DNA of 64,000 bases. Source: an uncultured SAR116 cluster alpha proteobacterium. Lineage in GTDB: Bacteria; Pseudomonadota; Alphaproteobacteria; Puniceispirillales; Puniceispirillaceae. Below are positions 51,195 through 60,708 of this stretch, piece after piece (position 1 is the first letter of the stretch; each line of letters starts with the position of its first letter). Below the pieces are notes generated by a model. The model had not been told where the DNA came from and did not search any database. It saw nothing but the letters and a program-made list of their open reading frames with translations. The position numbers and the translations under genes are program-made. The DNA lies in the NCBI GenBank assembly GCA_902632595.1, contig CACPDC010000010.1, forward strand, positions 1-64,000. Reading direction: 5' to 3'.

Positions 51195-52124
51195 TTAGGC
51201 AGGGATAGCGGCGACATTAGGTAAATTAGCAAAGCCTCTTATAGTCGAAATATCTTTTGAGTTTGTCTTGATAACATAGGAAGATTTATCGGCCATTAAT
51301 GTATGTAATAAATTTAAAGTCATAGCGTGTCCAGGTTTAAATGCTTCGAGCTTTCCAAAAATTGGCATACAAGTCAAAAACAAATCTCCTATACAATCAA
51401 GTACCTTATGACGGACAAACTCATCTTGCATTCGGAGTCCGTCGTCATTTAATATTTTACCACCGTCTACTACAACAGCGTTTTCAAGAGTTCCTCCTTT
51501 TGCAAGTCCAGCATGTTTCATGTTTTGTACATCGCGCAACATGCAAAAAGTTCGTGCTCCAGATATTTCATCAATATAGCTTGATGTCGAGAAAGAATAA
51601 TCTATTTTTTGTTTACCAATTCCTGGGTCCGGAAAATCAATGTCCAGACATATTTCAAGACTGGTGGAGGGTATAATACGGGCCCATGCACCATTTTCAC
51701 CAGTTACACTGATTTCTTTTAGAATTTGAAGATAACGAGTGGGATATTTTTGTTGTCTTTGTCCAGATTTGAGCAGAGCTTCTACTATAGGCGCCGCACT
51801 ACCGTCCATAATAGGCATTTCTGGACCGTCAACATATATATTTACGTTATCTATACCTACTGCAAAAAAAGCTGACATAAAATGTTCAATAGTATTAATA
51901 CCGATTCCTTCGTTATTCTCTATTCTCGTGCATAACATTGAGTTTGCTGTGTTACTAATATGAGCAGGTATTTTATTATCTTGGCCCTGAACGTCTTCGC
52001 GCCAAAAACAAATTCCAGTATTTGCTTCAGCAGGTTCGATTCTAGCCAATAATGCCCTACCAGTGTGAATTCCAATACCAGATAGGTAGAATGGATTCAT
52101 TATGGTTTTTTGCAAATAGTTCAA
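51195..52124 (-). CDS. lpxC: UDP-3-O-acyl-N-acetylglucosamine deacetylase
   Basis: Zinc amidase of the committed step of lipid A synthesis. I place the start at the TTG at 52124, giving 309 residues with N-terminus (M)NYLQKTIMNPFYLSGIGIHTG; GGAA sits six bases before it. The open frame reaches 52190, but that would run through a terminator-like hairpin. An ATG at 52100 lacks a ribosome site. Zinc ligands are present: His in NTIEHFMSAFFAVGIDN, and His and Asp in FVRHKVLDCIGDL. FtsH, encoded here too, degrades LpxC in other bacteria. Confidence 0.93.
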   Translation of the reverse strand: MNYLQKTIMNPFYLSGIGIHTGRALLARIEPAEANTGICFWREDVQGQDNKIPAHISNTANSMLCTRIENNEGIGINTIEHFMSAFFAVGIDNVNIYVDGPEMPIMDGSAAPIVEALLKSGQRQQKYPTRYLQILKEISVTGENGAWARIIPSTSLEICLDIDFPDPGIGKQKIDYSFSTSSYIDEISGARTFCMLRDVQNMKHAGLAKGGTLENAVVVDGGKILNDDGLRMQDEFVRHKVLDCIGDLFLTCMPIFGKLEAFKPGHAMTLNLLHTLMADKSSYVIKTNSKDISTIRGFANLPNVAAIPA

Positions 52125-52134
52125 GACAATTCCG

Positions 52135-52179
52135 ATAAATAAAAAATTACCCAGACACATTATTGATTGTCTGGATAAT
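52135..52179 (-). terminator. Intrinsic terminator or attenuator between ftsZ and lpxC
   Basis: On the minus strand ATTATCCAGACA (52179-52168) pairs with TGTCTGGGTAAT (52157-52146), 12 pairs with one G-U, around a ten-base loop, followed at once by TTTTTT and further T-rich sequence. It lies about 12 bases before the lpxC start codon, so it would cut lpxC off from the dcw transcript unless read through. Confidence 0.85.
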
Positions 52180-52218
52180 TCACAAATCACATTTAGTTAC
52201 AAATTGTTGCAGGCACCT

Positions 52219-54093
52219 CTAATTGGCCTGACGTCTCAAAAAGGCTGGTATGTCTAAGTCATCGGAATCTTCTTCAGACGGTGTTTCTCTAAAAATCATT
52301 GTTGCCTGCTCATCTGACGCACTCGGCAAGTCAAGAATATTTGGTTTCTCAGCTAAACCAAATGTAGGTTCAGTCATAGCCCTACTTTTCTGCTGCTCAA
52401 CTTCGTTTTCCAGGGGTGTTGATAAAGATGATAGAGAGGGGGTGTTTCCAGAAATTGAACTTAGCGGGGAAGATGACAGAAATTTTTCATTCTCACTTTC
52501 CATGGCTTGCGGTGCACCCCATATCTTGGAAATTCTACTCATTAGGCCGCTCTTTTGTTTCGTTGGCGCATAACTTGCATCTGGAGACATCGGTTTGGTT
52601 GGCTCTGGAATAAAAGGCGATTTGGATTTACTCTCTGTTTTATCATGCTCCCTAGAGGACCCATCGGTATTTTTAAGAGTGGGAGAATTTTTAGGATTTG
52701 CTTTTTGGGGAGCGATTAGGTCTACATTTTTGATATCTTCAGATGAAGAGGAGGAAAATTCTTTTTCATTGACCAAATTTTCTTCTGGTATTTTATTTTT
52801 CTCTTCATATGAACCCTCAGTTTTTCCTTCATTTAAACTAAGCGGAGTTTCTGACTGATTCTCAATATAACTCGGATCTTTCGCACCACTCTTTTCCAAA
52901 ATCTCTGCCTTGTCATACCCCTCTTTGTTCATTTTATGGTTTTCCATTGGCGGAGATAATTTATCCGCAAAACCACCTACTTTTCTTGTTTCTGAAGCGC
53001 AGTTTTCTGTATCTCTTAGAATGGGGGGGGTTGATGAAAATAATCCAGGAATAGGATTTATTTCTTGTTTATCTGACAGGTTTGAACTGTATGTTTGCGT
53101 AACGGCATTAGAGGCGCTTTGCTCAGCTGCTTCAAATCCAGTGGCAACAACGGAGACTCTTATAATACCCTCTAATCTGTCATCGAATGCGGAACCGAAG
53201 ATTATTGTTGCATCCTCATCTACTTCCCCGCGAATTCTATTAGCAGCTTCGTCAACCTCAAATAATGTCATGTCCATACCACCCGTTATATTTATTAATA
53301 ACGCTTGGGCACCTTGCATAGTGGTATCATCCAATAACGGATTATTAATTGCTGCCTCCGCAGCCTCAATAGCTCTATTTTCACCAGTTCCTTCACCAGT
53401 ACCCATCATTGCTTTACCCATTTCTGTCATGACTGAACGAATATCGGCAAAATCTAAGTTGATTATACCGGGCTTTATCATTAGGTCAGTTACACCGCAA
53501 ACGCCTTGGTGCAAAACAGCATCTGCCATGCCAAAAGCATCTGCGAATGTTGTTCTTTCGTTAGCAAGTCTAAACAAATTTTGATTTGGAATTACAATGA
53601 GGGTGTCGACGTAGCCCTGAAGGGCGCTAATACCCTCATCGGCTTGCTCCATTCGTCTTTGTCCCTCAAAAGAAAATGGCTTTGTAACCACTCCAACTGT
53701 AAGAATGCCTTTATCCTTAGCAGCTTTGGCGATAATGGGCGCCGCCCCAGTACCGGTGCCACCACCCATACCTGCGGTGATGAATACCATATTGCTATCA
53801 TTTAATTCTGCTAAAACTTCTTCCATACTTTCCTCTGCGGCAAGTCTACCCATTTCTGGTTTTGACCCGGCTCCCAAACCTTGCGTAACTTCGGAACCGA
53901 GCTGTATTTTTCGAGGTGCAATTGAATGTGATAATGATTGACCATCAGTATTTACAACTAAAAAGTCTACTCCTTCCAGATTTGCATTTATCATATTATT
54001 CACAGCATTACATCCTGCGCCGCCAATGCCGACAACGGTAATTTTGGGACGCAATTCCTGAGTTGTTTGTGGGATTGTTAGATTTATAGGCAT
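52219..54093 (-). CDS. ftsZ: Cell division GTPase FtsZ
   Basis: Tubulin-like GTPase forming the Z ring. From the ATG at 54093 (GGAG seven bases upstream) it has 624 residues. The core (about 15-320) has [10 protein letters not shown], the signature [13 protein letters not shown] and the NLDFADIR synergy-loop region. A very long polar, Ser/Glu/Lys-rich linker covers about 330-605, followed by the conserved C-terminal peptide [13 protein letters not shown] that binds FtsA. The linker is several times longer than in E. coli, as in other Alphaproteobacteria. ftsA precedes it by 132 bases. Confidence 0.97.
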   Translation of the reverse strand: MPINLTIPQTTQELRPKITVVGIGGAGCNAVNNMINANLEGVDFLVVNTDGQSLSHSIAPRKIQLGSEVTQGLGAGSKPEMGRLAAEESMEEVLAELNDSNMVFITAGMGGGTGTGAAPIIAKAAKDKGILTVGVVTKPFSFEGQRRMEQADEGISALQGYVDTLIVIPNQNLFRLANERTTFADAFGMADAVLHQGVCGVTDLMIKPGIINLDFADIRSVMTEMGKAMMGTGEGTGENRAIEAAEAAINNPLLDDTTMQGAQALLINITGGMDMTLFEVDEAANRIRGEVDEDATIIFGSAFDDRLEGIIRVSVVATGFEAAEQSASNAVTQTYSSNLSDKQEINPIPGLFSSTPPILRDTENCASETRKVGGFADKLSPPMENHKMNKEGYDKAEILEKSGAKDPSYIENQSETPLSLNEGKTEGSYEEKNKIPEENLVNEKEFSSSSSEDIKNVDLIAPQKANPKNSPTLKNTDGSSREHDKTESKSKSPFIPEPTKPMSPDASYAPTKQKSGLMSRISKIWGAPQAMESENEKFLSSSPLSSISGNTPSLSSLSTPLENEVEQQKSRAMTEPTFGLAEKPNILDLPSASDEQATMIFRETPSEEDSDDLDIPAFLRRQAN

Positions 54094-54224
54094 TATACAC
54101 TCCATGATAATAAGTTAGTTAAATAGGCTAAAGTTTGCTCTTGAGTTAATGTTCAAGAAGCCGTTCGGGTGACTTGGGTAATCTAAAATAATACAAATTG
54201 TTTAGGGACATTAGTTTCCTCCTT

Positions 54225-55526
54225 TTAAATGTTTTCGATTATCCAATTGCCAATCTTACCAAACCTACCGAAAGGTAGTGTTTTGGTTTGGCGTTGGATG
54301 GGTTCATTTTGTGGGTTAGCTTGAATGAATTTGGCCATACCTATAGCAGCGGATAGGGGGTCTATATCCTCTCTTTCCTGAAGTCCAGACACATGTTTTG
54401 GAAAACCTAGCCGGGCATTTTTTTTCCAAATTGTAGATATGAATTCAGATATTCCAGTTAACTTTGCCGTCCCACCTACTAGAATTACACGATTTCCTGC
54501 AGCATGTTGCATGTTAGCTTGCACTAGCTTCTCCATGAGTTTTTCTAGAATCTCTTCGAGCCTTGTTTTGATGATGGAGTTAAGTAGATGACGTTCTATT
54601 TGTTCTGAGTTAGATAAAATGATTGTGTCTAAGTCTGATAAGCTGCCAGAAAGGATAAAATTATCTCCTTTAGAGGGCATGCCTGATATTAAATTATTCG
54701 ATTTTGTTTGTGCAGTTATAGGCGTAAATATGGCACCTTCGAAAACTTTGAGTCTTTCTGCTTCTTGAATGGAAATAGATAAAATAGTTGCAATATCTCT
54801 TGTAACTTGGATGCCTCCAATTGGCAAAGTATCAGTATAAATAATTTTACCTTCCATAAATAGAGCAACACTAGATGTTCCTCCACCAATATCCAAAACT
54901 ATAGAGCCAAGTTCTTTTTCCTCCTCACTGAGGCAGGAAAAACCTGACATGCATGCACCTTGGTGCATATGTCCTGGATTTAGATGGTTTTGCAATAAAA
55001 CTTGTTTCATATTAGCTGCCGCACTTGCTCCGATTGTTAAAATGAGAGCGTCACTAGAGAGTTTTTGAGCAAACATGCCGACTGGATTTTGAACTTGTGA
55101 TTGATTATCAAGAATATATTGAAATTGCTCACGCTGGATAACACTTCTGGATTCATCGATTTTTATATCATTTTGTTTAACAATGATTCTGCGTAAATCT
55201 CTCTTTGAAATTTTTGCATCTGATAAGTCAATATGGGAGCGCACAATTTGTATTCTTGGGCGTCCGGCATTACACACAAGATGTATATCTCTTACAGTAA
55301 TCCCAGCCTTTTCTTCTGCCATTTGAACGGTATGGCCGACTGCAGTGCTAAATGCTTCTAAATTGTTTATCTCACCACCACGTAATCCAGAACTTTCCTG
55401 AACAGCATATCCTATTATGTTTAATTCACCTGTTTTACTAGTTTCCGCAATTATGGCGGCTAGTTTCGATGTTCCCAGATCTAGAACGGCGAAGGTCGAA
55501 TTCAATTTTTGCTTAGGTCTAACCAT
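54225..55526 (-). CDS. ftsA: Cell division protein FtsA
   Basis: Actin-like protein that tethers FtsZ to the membrane. The 433 residues include the phosphate-1 motif LDLGTSKLAAI (about 15-25), domain 1C with its IVRSHIDLSDAKI segment, the LDIGGGTSSVAL phosphate-2 motif (about 207-218), and the C-terminal amphipathic helix FGRFGKIGNWIIENI for membrane binding. It starts 12 bases after ftsQ with a weak ribosome site. Confidence 0.95.
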   Translation of the reverse strand: MVRPKQKLNSTFAVLDLGTSKLAAIIAETSKTGELNIIGYAVQESSGLRGGEINNLEAFSTAVGHTVQMAEEKAGITVRDIHLVCNAGRPRIQIVRSHIDLSDAKISKRDLRRIIVKQNDIKIDESRSVIQREQFQYILDNQSQVQNPVGMFAQKLSSDALILTIGASAAANMKQVLLQNHLNPGHMHQGACMSGFSCLSEEEKELGSIVLDIGGGTSSVALFMEGKIIYTDTLPIGGIQVTRDIATILSISIQEAERLKVFEGAIFTPITAQTKSNNLISGMPSKGDNFILSGSLSDLDTIILSNSEQIERHLLNSIIKTRLEEILEKLMEKLVQANMQHAAGNRVILVGGTAKLTGISEFISTIWKKNARLGFPKHVSGLQEREDIDPLSAAIGMAKFIQANPQNEPIQRQTKTLPFGRFGKIGNWIIENI

Positions 55527-55538
55527 TTGCTTATGTAC

Positions 55539-56333
55539 TCACGTTTCCTGTCCTTTGCCGCGAATTGGCAGGTTTGGTTCAATTAAAATTTGATCTTGCA
55601 TTCGCATGTCTATTACAGCTAAATCTCTCTGAATTATTTGGTTTTTGTAATCGAATCTTGCCAGTCTGGACCAGGCAAACCCTGGTTGATCTTCGGGTAA
55701 TTTAATAGTTACTCCATTTTTCATGAGCACATTCCAGCGCCTCTTGGATATGTAATGGATTGCCCAGATTTCAGCATATAGTTCAGGTTCTGTTTTTAAG
55801 GTTTCAATAAGGTGATAAGCAAAAATAGCGGCATCTTCTCCTGAAACAACTGGCAAATGCCCAAAAGTTTCTGGCGCAGCACCAGCTATTGTTTCCCCAT
55901 TTTGGTCTATTAATTGATGGCCTTTTTGAGTTTGAAGTAGAGCTACTGGTTTGCGCTCGATAATAGATAGCCTCAGAGTATCTGGCAAAATGCGTTCTAA
56001 AAATGCTCTTTCCACCCATCCTAACTCTTCTACTTTTTTTCTTTTTTCCGTGAGATTAATAGATAATATAGGCTCATTTTTTTTAAGTTTTAACGCATCA
56101 ATAAGTTCTTGGTGAGTTGTGTGATTTCGTCCATTTATCTCTACGTTTTGAAGCTTGAACCCTAACTCAGCTATTTGGTAGATAACACTAGTTTTAATGT
56201 ACGGCCAATTTAAAATAATGATGCTTAGTGTCAGGAAAAGAACAATGAAAAAAATATTGAATAAAGATTTGGGTGGCCAAAATTTTATTTGAGCATTAAC
56301 ATTCTTATTTTCAATTTTTTGATCTAATCGCAT
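55539..56333 (-). CDS. ftsQ: Cell division protein FtsQ
   Basis: Single-pass inner-membrane divisome protein linking cytoplasmic and periplasmic parts. The 264 residues have a membrane helix at about 27-46 (LFNIFFIVLFLTLSIIIL), a POTRA domain (about 62-130, FKLQNVEINGRNHTTHQELIDAL split over two strands) and the beta domain (about 135-255). It overlaps the end of ddl by ten bases and precedes ftsA. Confidence 0.93.
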   Translation of the reverse strand: MRLDQKIENKNVNAQIKFWPPKSLFNIFFIVLFLTLSIIILNWPYIKTSVIYQIAELGFKLQNVEINGRNHTTHQELIDALKLKKNEPILSINLTEKRKKVEELGWVERAFLERILPDTLRLSIIERKPVALLQTQKGHQLIDQNGETIAGAAPETFGHLPVVSGEDAAIFAYHLIETLKTEPELYAEIWAIHYISKRRWNVLMKNGVTIKLPEDQPGFAWSRLARFDYKNQIIQRDLAVIDMRMQDQILIEPNLPIRGKGQET

Positions 56334-57223
56334 TGAGCTGCCTCTATTAAGAACGTGATTAAATTGTGCATACTGAGATTACAAAATGATGCCTGTTCTG
56401 GAACAAGGGAAGTTTGGGTCATGCCTGGTTGCGTGTTTAGCTCTAGCAAATATAATTTGTCATTTTCTTCATCCCATCTGAAATCTGCTCTTGCCACACC
56501 ACGACAACCCAACAGCGTGAATGCCTTTTCCGCCCAAAACATCGCCATTTGTGAACAACTTTCTGGGACAGTGGCTGGCAAAATATGGCGAGAACCGCCT
56601 ATTGCATATTTTGCGTCATAGTCGTAAAAATCAGCGTTTGTGATAATTTCAGTTACGCAAAGCGCTTTTCCATTCAATATTGATACCGTTAGTTCACGTC
56701 CTGAAATATATTGTTCCGCTATTAACTGGGTTTTGTTATCCCACCTTTTTCTTGGACATATTCTTCCATCCAATATAATTTCAACTCCAACACTGGAGCC
56801 ATCATTCCTTGGCTTAATCACATAGGGACCCGAGTAGTCTATTGGGGTCACATGTTCTCCTTCATTTAGTAAAAGTTTTGGGGGTGTTTGAATATTAGCG
56901 CCCTCGAATAATTTACAGGATAACAGCTTATCCATAGCTATTGCCGAGGCTGTAACACCACTGTGAGTAAAAGGAATATTCAAGATGTTTAACAACCCTT
57001 GTATGGACCCGTCTTCGCCAACCTGTCCATGTAAAGCGTTAAAAACAACGTCAATTTTATGTTCAGTGAGGAAAATTGGTAGATTTCTATCTAATTCGAT
57101 TTCAATAACATCGTATCCACATTCCCTAGCGGTCATGGCACAAAAGTGCGATGATGCTTTACTAACCTCCGCTTCAGAATTCCAACCACCATAAACCATA
57201 CCTACCTTTGGAAGCCTACTCAT
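56324..57223 (-). CDS. ddl: D-alanine--D-alanine ligase
   Basis: ATP-grasp enzyme making the D-Ala-D-Ala end of the wall precursor. The 299 residues include NALHGQVGEDGSIQGLL (about 62-78), the ATP-grasp loop YVIKPRNDGSSVGVE (about 133-147), ARADFRWDE and the LELNTQPGMTQTSL metal-binding motif. The ATG overlaps the murB stop by four bases. It has the compact DdlB length. Confidence 0.95.
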   Translation of the reverse strand: MSRLPKVGMVYGGWNSEAEVSKASSHFCAMTARECGYDVIEIELDRNLPIFLTEHKIDVVFNALHGQVGEDGSIQGLLNILNIPFTHSGVTASAIAMDKLLSCKLFEGANIQTPPKLLLNEGEHVTPIDYSGPYVIKPRNDGSSVGVEIILDGRICPRKRWDNKTQLIAEQYISGRELTVSILNGKALCVTEIITNADFYDYDAKYAIGGSRHILPATVPESCSQMAMFWAEKAFTLLGCRGVARADFRWDEENDKLYLLELNTQPGMTQTSLVPEQASFCNLSMHNLITFLIEAAQCD

Positions 57224-58164
57224 TTTGCCTGCTCCCGGTTAGTTTTTTTAAATTCACCTACACGCTTTATCTCCCAACGCAATTTAATCCCACTTCGTCG
57301 TTGCACGCGTTGGGAAATTTCAATCCCAAGTTTTTCAATATCTCCTGCTGTTGCACCTCCATTATTGATTAGGAAATTACAGTGTTTTTCGGATACCTCT
57401 GCCTTACCAACCTTTAGACCCCTGCAGCCAGCCTCATCAATTAGTTTCCATGCTTTATGCCCCTCAGGATTTGCGAAAGTCGAACCTCCAGTGCGTTTGC
57501 CTAATGGCTGTGCATCAGCTCTATGTTTCAAATTATTTTTTAATTTTTGACGAATTTCACCCATATTTCCTTTAGGGCCAAAAAATTCAGCTTCAGTAAA
57601 TATCCAGTCAGGCGGTATCTGCGTATTTCGATATTCCATATTAAGGTCTTTTGCGCTAACAACATGCTGAATACCATTTCTATCAACAGCCAAAGCTTTC
57701 TTAAGAATATTTTTAAATTCATTACCATTTGCACCTGCATTCATGATAATGCCACCGCCTATAGTTCCAGGAATACCAATTAGGAATTCTAGCCCAGATA
57801 TTTCGTTTTTTGCGGCAAATCGAGCAACCTCGGCATCACTCGCACCTGCTCCAACTGTTATACTGTTAGACCCATTGAGTTTGATCTGTCTAAAAAATCC
57901 TGAGAGCTTGATAGTGATACCGTTTACACCACCATCTCTAATAAGAGTATTTGAACCTGCTCCTAAAACATTTATCGGTATCTCTCTAGGGCAGTTTTTT
58001 AGAAGATAAATCAGATCTTCTGTATCAGCAGGCTCAAAAAGCCACTCAGCTAGACCACCCACGCCAAACCAGGTAAGTCTTCCTATATCTGCCCTAGGGG
58101 TGAGTTTGCCGCGAACATCTTGCCAGCTCTGGGTCTTTGTAAATGAATTATGATACAGGCTCAT
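57220..58164 (-). CDS. murB: UDP-N-acetylenolpyruvoylglucosamine reductase
   Basis: FAD enzyme completing UDP-N-acetylmuramate. From the ATG at 58164 (AGGA nine bases upstream) it has 314 residues; a GTG at 58182 would overlap murC. The FAD-binding VLGAGSNTLIRDGGV (about 70-84), GIPGTIGGGIIMNAGANG (about 120-137) and catalytic Ser region GGSTFANPEGHKAWKLI are seen. The C-terminus lacks the extra loops of E. coli MurB, so it is the type II form. Confidence 0.94.
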   Translation of the reverse strand: MSLYHNSFTKTQSWQDVRGKLTPRADIGRLTWFGVGGLAEWLFEPADTEDLIYLLKNCPREIPINVLGAGSNTLIRDGGVNGITIKLSGFFRQIKLNGSNSITVGAGASDAEVARFAAKNEISGLEFLIGIPGTIGGGIIMNAGANGNEFKNILKKALAVDRNGIQHVVSAKDLNMEYRNTQIPPDWIFTEAEFFGPKGNMGEIRQKLKNNLKHRADAQPLGKRTGGSTFANPEGHKAWKLIDEAGCRGLKVGKAEVSEKHCNFLINNGGATAGDIEKLGIEISQRVQRRSGIKLRWEIKRVGEFKKTNREQAK

Positions 58165-58168
58165 TTTT

Positions 58169-59587
58169 TTAATCCTGCTCACATAAAGATTTTAGCTGTT
58201 CTGGCAAGTCATTTGCCCAGCTTGTAATTGTTCCAGCACCAAGACAAATTACTAAGTCTCCAGATGCGGCATGTTCTCTTATCACTTGTGCAAGTTTAGT
58301 CTTATTTTCTAATATGATAGCATTGCGATTTCCAAACTCATGCAACCCACGCACAAGGTCTTCTTTTTCATACCCTGGTATGCACTTCTCTCCAGCGGCA
58401 TAAATATCTGCTACGATTGTAATATCTGCATTATTGAAGCATGCACAAAAATCAGCGTATAAATCTCTTAATCTACTGTATCGATGTGGCTGCACCACAG
58501 CAATAACTTTTCCATTATCGCAATATAACTTGGCTGCTGACAGTGCTGCTTTTATTTCAACTGGATGGTGTCCATAATCATCAATAATAGTTATACCATT
58601 GACACAACCCTTATAATCAAACCTTCTAGCAACTCCATTAAATTCTTTAAGTGCATTTTCAATTTTAGCTACATTTATACCCATTTCAAGACAAACAGAA
58701 ATTGCCGCTAGACAATTCTGGATATTGTGCTCTCCTAGCATTGGAAAATGAATTTTTGCTTTTTGTTTCTCTAAACCTCCTATTCGGTCAGACAATTGTA
58801 AGTCAAAAATCATTCTTCTATCTTGGGATTTTATATTGCTGGCGCATACATCTGCATTGCTAGATAAACCGAAGGTGATTATTCTCCTGTCCAAAATTTT
58901 TGGCATTAACCTCTGAACAGCTGGATGGTCTATACAAACAGATGCAAACCCATAAAAAGGTATAGCTCTCACAAAATTAGTGAAAGCATTCTCAAGATTT
59001 TCATAATTGCCATGATAATCGAGATGCTCTGCGTCAATATTAGTAACAACGGCTACAGTTGGATTAAGTTTAGAGAATGATCCATCGCTCTCATCAGCTT
59101 CTACTACCATCCAGTCCCCAAGACCTAATCTTGCGTTGCTTCCCCAACCCTGAATAATCCCACCATTAATAACTGTTGGATCATACCCAGATGCTTCTAG
59201 AATTGTTGCGACAAGAGATGTTGTTGTGGTTTTTCCGTGCGTTCCTGCAATGGCAATTGACCAACGTAGTCGCATCAGTTCGCCAAGCATTTCAGCACGA
59301 TGTACAACGGGTAAAAATTGCCTTCTGGCTTCCTCTAACTCTACATTAGTTGGTTTAATAGCTGATGAGATAACAACGAATGCAACTTCTCTAATATTTT
59401 TTGAATCTTGTGGTATAGAGATTTGAATTCCTAAATTTCGTAAGCGTATAACATTATTATTTTCTGCTATGTCGCTTCCTTGGACCTTATATCCTAGAGA
59501 AAATAAAATTTCCGCAATACCACTCATACCGATTCCACCAATACCAATAAAATGAATGGTTCCTATTGTTAATGGAAGAGCAGTCAT
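58169..59587 (-). CDS. murC: UDP-N-acetylmuramate--L-alanine ligase
   Basis: Adds the first amino acid of the wall stem peptide. From the ATG at 59587 it has 472 residues; G-rich GGGGGG sits four bases upstream and the ATG overlaps the murG stop (ATGA). The frame extends ten codons further but without a better signal. The UDP-binding FIGIGGIGMSGIAEIL (about 13-28), ATP-binding GTHGKTTT (about 115-122) and the DDYGHHPVEIKA motif are intact. Confidence 0.96.
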   Translation of the reverse strand: MTALPLTIGTIHFIGIGGIGMSGIAEILFSLGYKVQGSDIAENNNVIRLRNLGIQISIPQDSKNIREVAFVVISSAIKPTNVELEEARRQFLPVVHRAEMLGELMRLRWSIAIAGTHGKTTTTSLVATILEASGYDPTVINGGIIQGWGSNARLGLGDWMVVEADESDGSFSKLNPTVAVVTNIDAEHLDYHGNYENLENAFTNFVRAIPFYGFASVCIDHPAVQRLMPKILDRRIITFGLSSNADVCASNIKSQDRRMIFDLQLSDRIGGLEKQKAKIHFPMLGEHNIQNCLAAISVCLEMGINVAKIENALKEFNGVARRFDYKGCVNGITIIDDYGHHPVEIKAALSAAKLYCDNGKVIAVVQPHRYSRLRDLYADFCACFNNADITIVADIYAAGEKCIPGYEKEDLVRGLHEFGNRNAIILENKTKLAQVIREHAASGDLVICLGAGTITSWANDLPEQLKSLCEQD

Positions 59588-60708
59588 TTTACCCCCCCAC
59601 TTCGTAATTTTTGGCATGATTTAACGGACGCAATTATGTCATTAAGTGCGTCTTTATGTGCAAGTTTTCTCACTCTTTCAGCCATTTTTTGGCATTTTTT
59701 AGGATCTTCTATGAGCGATAAAAGATGTTTTGCAAGTATAGTTGGATCTGCTTCGATCTCTTTCTGCGGCAAAAGAATAGCCGCCTTTTCATTTGTTAAA
59801 CTGCGGGCATTATATACTTGATGGTCATCTAGTGATTCTGGAAAAGGAATAAATACTGCTGCTCTTCCAATGGCTGCCACTTCCGCAACTGAAGAAGCGC
59901 CTGCTCTTGATATAATGATGTCTGCTTTCGCCATCTCTTGAACTATTTCTGTAAAGAATGATTTGCAAAAATGTCTGATTGACATTCTTGAATATTTTCT
60001 CTGAAGTTCAGAAAGTTGCTCGTTACAGACCTGCTGTGTGATAATAACTGACTTTCTTATATTCTCAGGAAGAGCAGATATTGCTTGTGGAATAAAGTCC
60101 GCAAACATTTGTGCCCCAAGTGAACCGCCAATAATCAGAATATGACATGGACTTTTCACACTAAATTTCTTTTTTCTTTGATAATTAGGCAACTCAAAAA
60201 ATGCGCTTCTTACAGGTAGACCCGTAAGCAAAACAGAAACATTTGGCGGTATTGGCTTACTATTTTTCCAACTTAGCAACATTGTTTTTACACCCGCAGC
60301 AAGAAAAAGGTTTGCTCTACCAACACGAGCATTTTGCTCGTGAAGCAGACTTGGAAGCCTAAAGATACTTGCTGCAATCAGGGGAGGTGCTGATGGATAA
60401 CCGCCAAAGCCGACAACACAAAAAGGTCGAAAATGAATAATATGAAATATAGATTGGATGACGCCTAGCGAGATTTTGAAAAGCGCTACAAGTCTTTGAA
60501 ATATATTTCCTGAAACTGGTGAGGCAGCAAAAACATTACTTGCTTTTTGTTTGGGGGAGATGTGGTCAATCAATTTTAAACCACGTTTATCTGATAAGAA
60601 CTTGCAATCAAATCCACGATTTTTCAGCTCATGAGAAACTGTTAAAGCGGGAATAACATGTCCCCCAGTTCCACCAGCTGCTAGTATAATTCGATTAGTT
60701 GTCATCAT
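59584..60708 (-). CDS. murG: UDP-GlcNAc transferase to lipid I
   Basis: Peripheral membrane glycosyltransferase making lipid II. It has about 374 residues from tandem ATGs at 60708/60705; a TTG at 60717 is also in frame. The N-terminal GGTGGHVIPAL (about 10-20), the LHEQNARVGRANL segment, and the donor-site SRAGASSVAEVAAIGRAAVFIPFP (about 267-290) are typical. It overlaps ftsW by 14 bases and murC by four. Confidence 0.95.
   Translation of the reverse strand: MMTTNRIILAAGGTGGHVIPALTVSHELKNRGFDCKFLSDKRGLKLIDHISPKQKASNVFAASPVSGNIFQRLVALFKISLGVIQSIFHIIHFRPFCVVGFGGYPSAPPLIAASIFRLPSLLHEQNARVGRANLFLAAGVKTMLLSWKNSKPIPPNVSVLLTGLPVRSAFFELPNYQRKKKFSVKSPCHILIIGGSLGAQMFADFIPQAISALPENIRKSVIITQQVCNEQLSELQRKYSRMSIRHFCKSFFTEIVQEMAKADIIISRAGASSVAEVAAIGRAAVFIPFPESLDDHQVYNARSLTNEKAAILLPQKEIEADPTILAKHLLSLIEDPKKCQKMAERVRKLAHKDALNDIIASVKSCQKLRSGGVK

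Noticed and set aside
52125-52190. N-terminal extension of lpxC
   Set aside because: It would be translated through the terminator-like hairpin and adds residues not typical of LpxC.
52910-53584. 224-codon frame on the plus strand opposite ftsZ
   Set aside because: It is the mirror of the conserved FtsZ core, which has all its motifs intact; the product has no plausible start site and is Ser/Ile biased, as expected for an antisense shadow.
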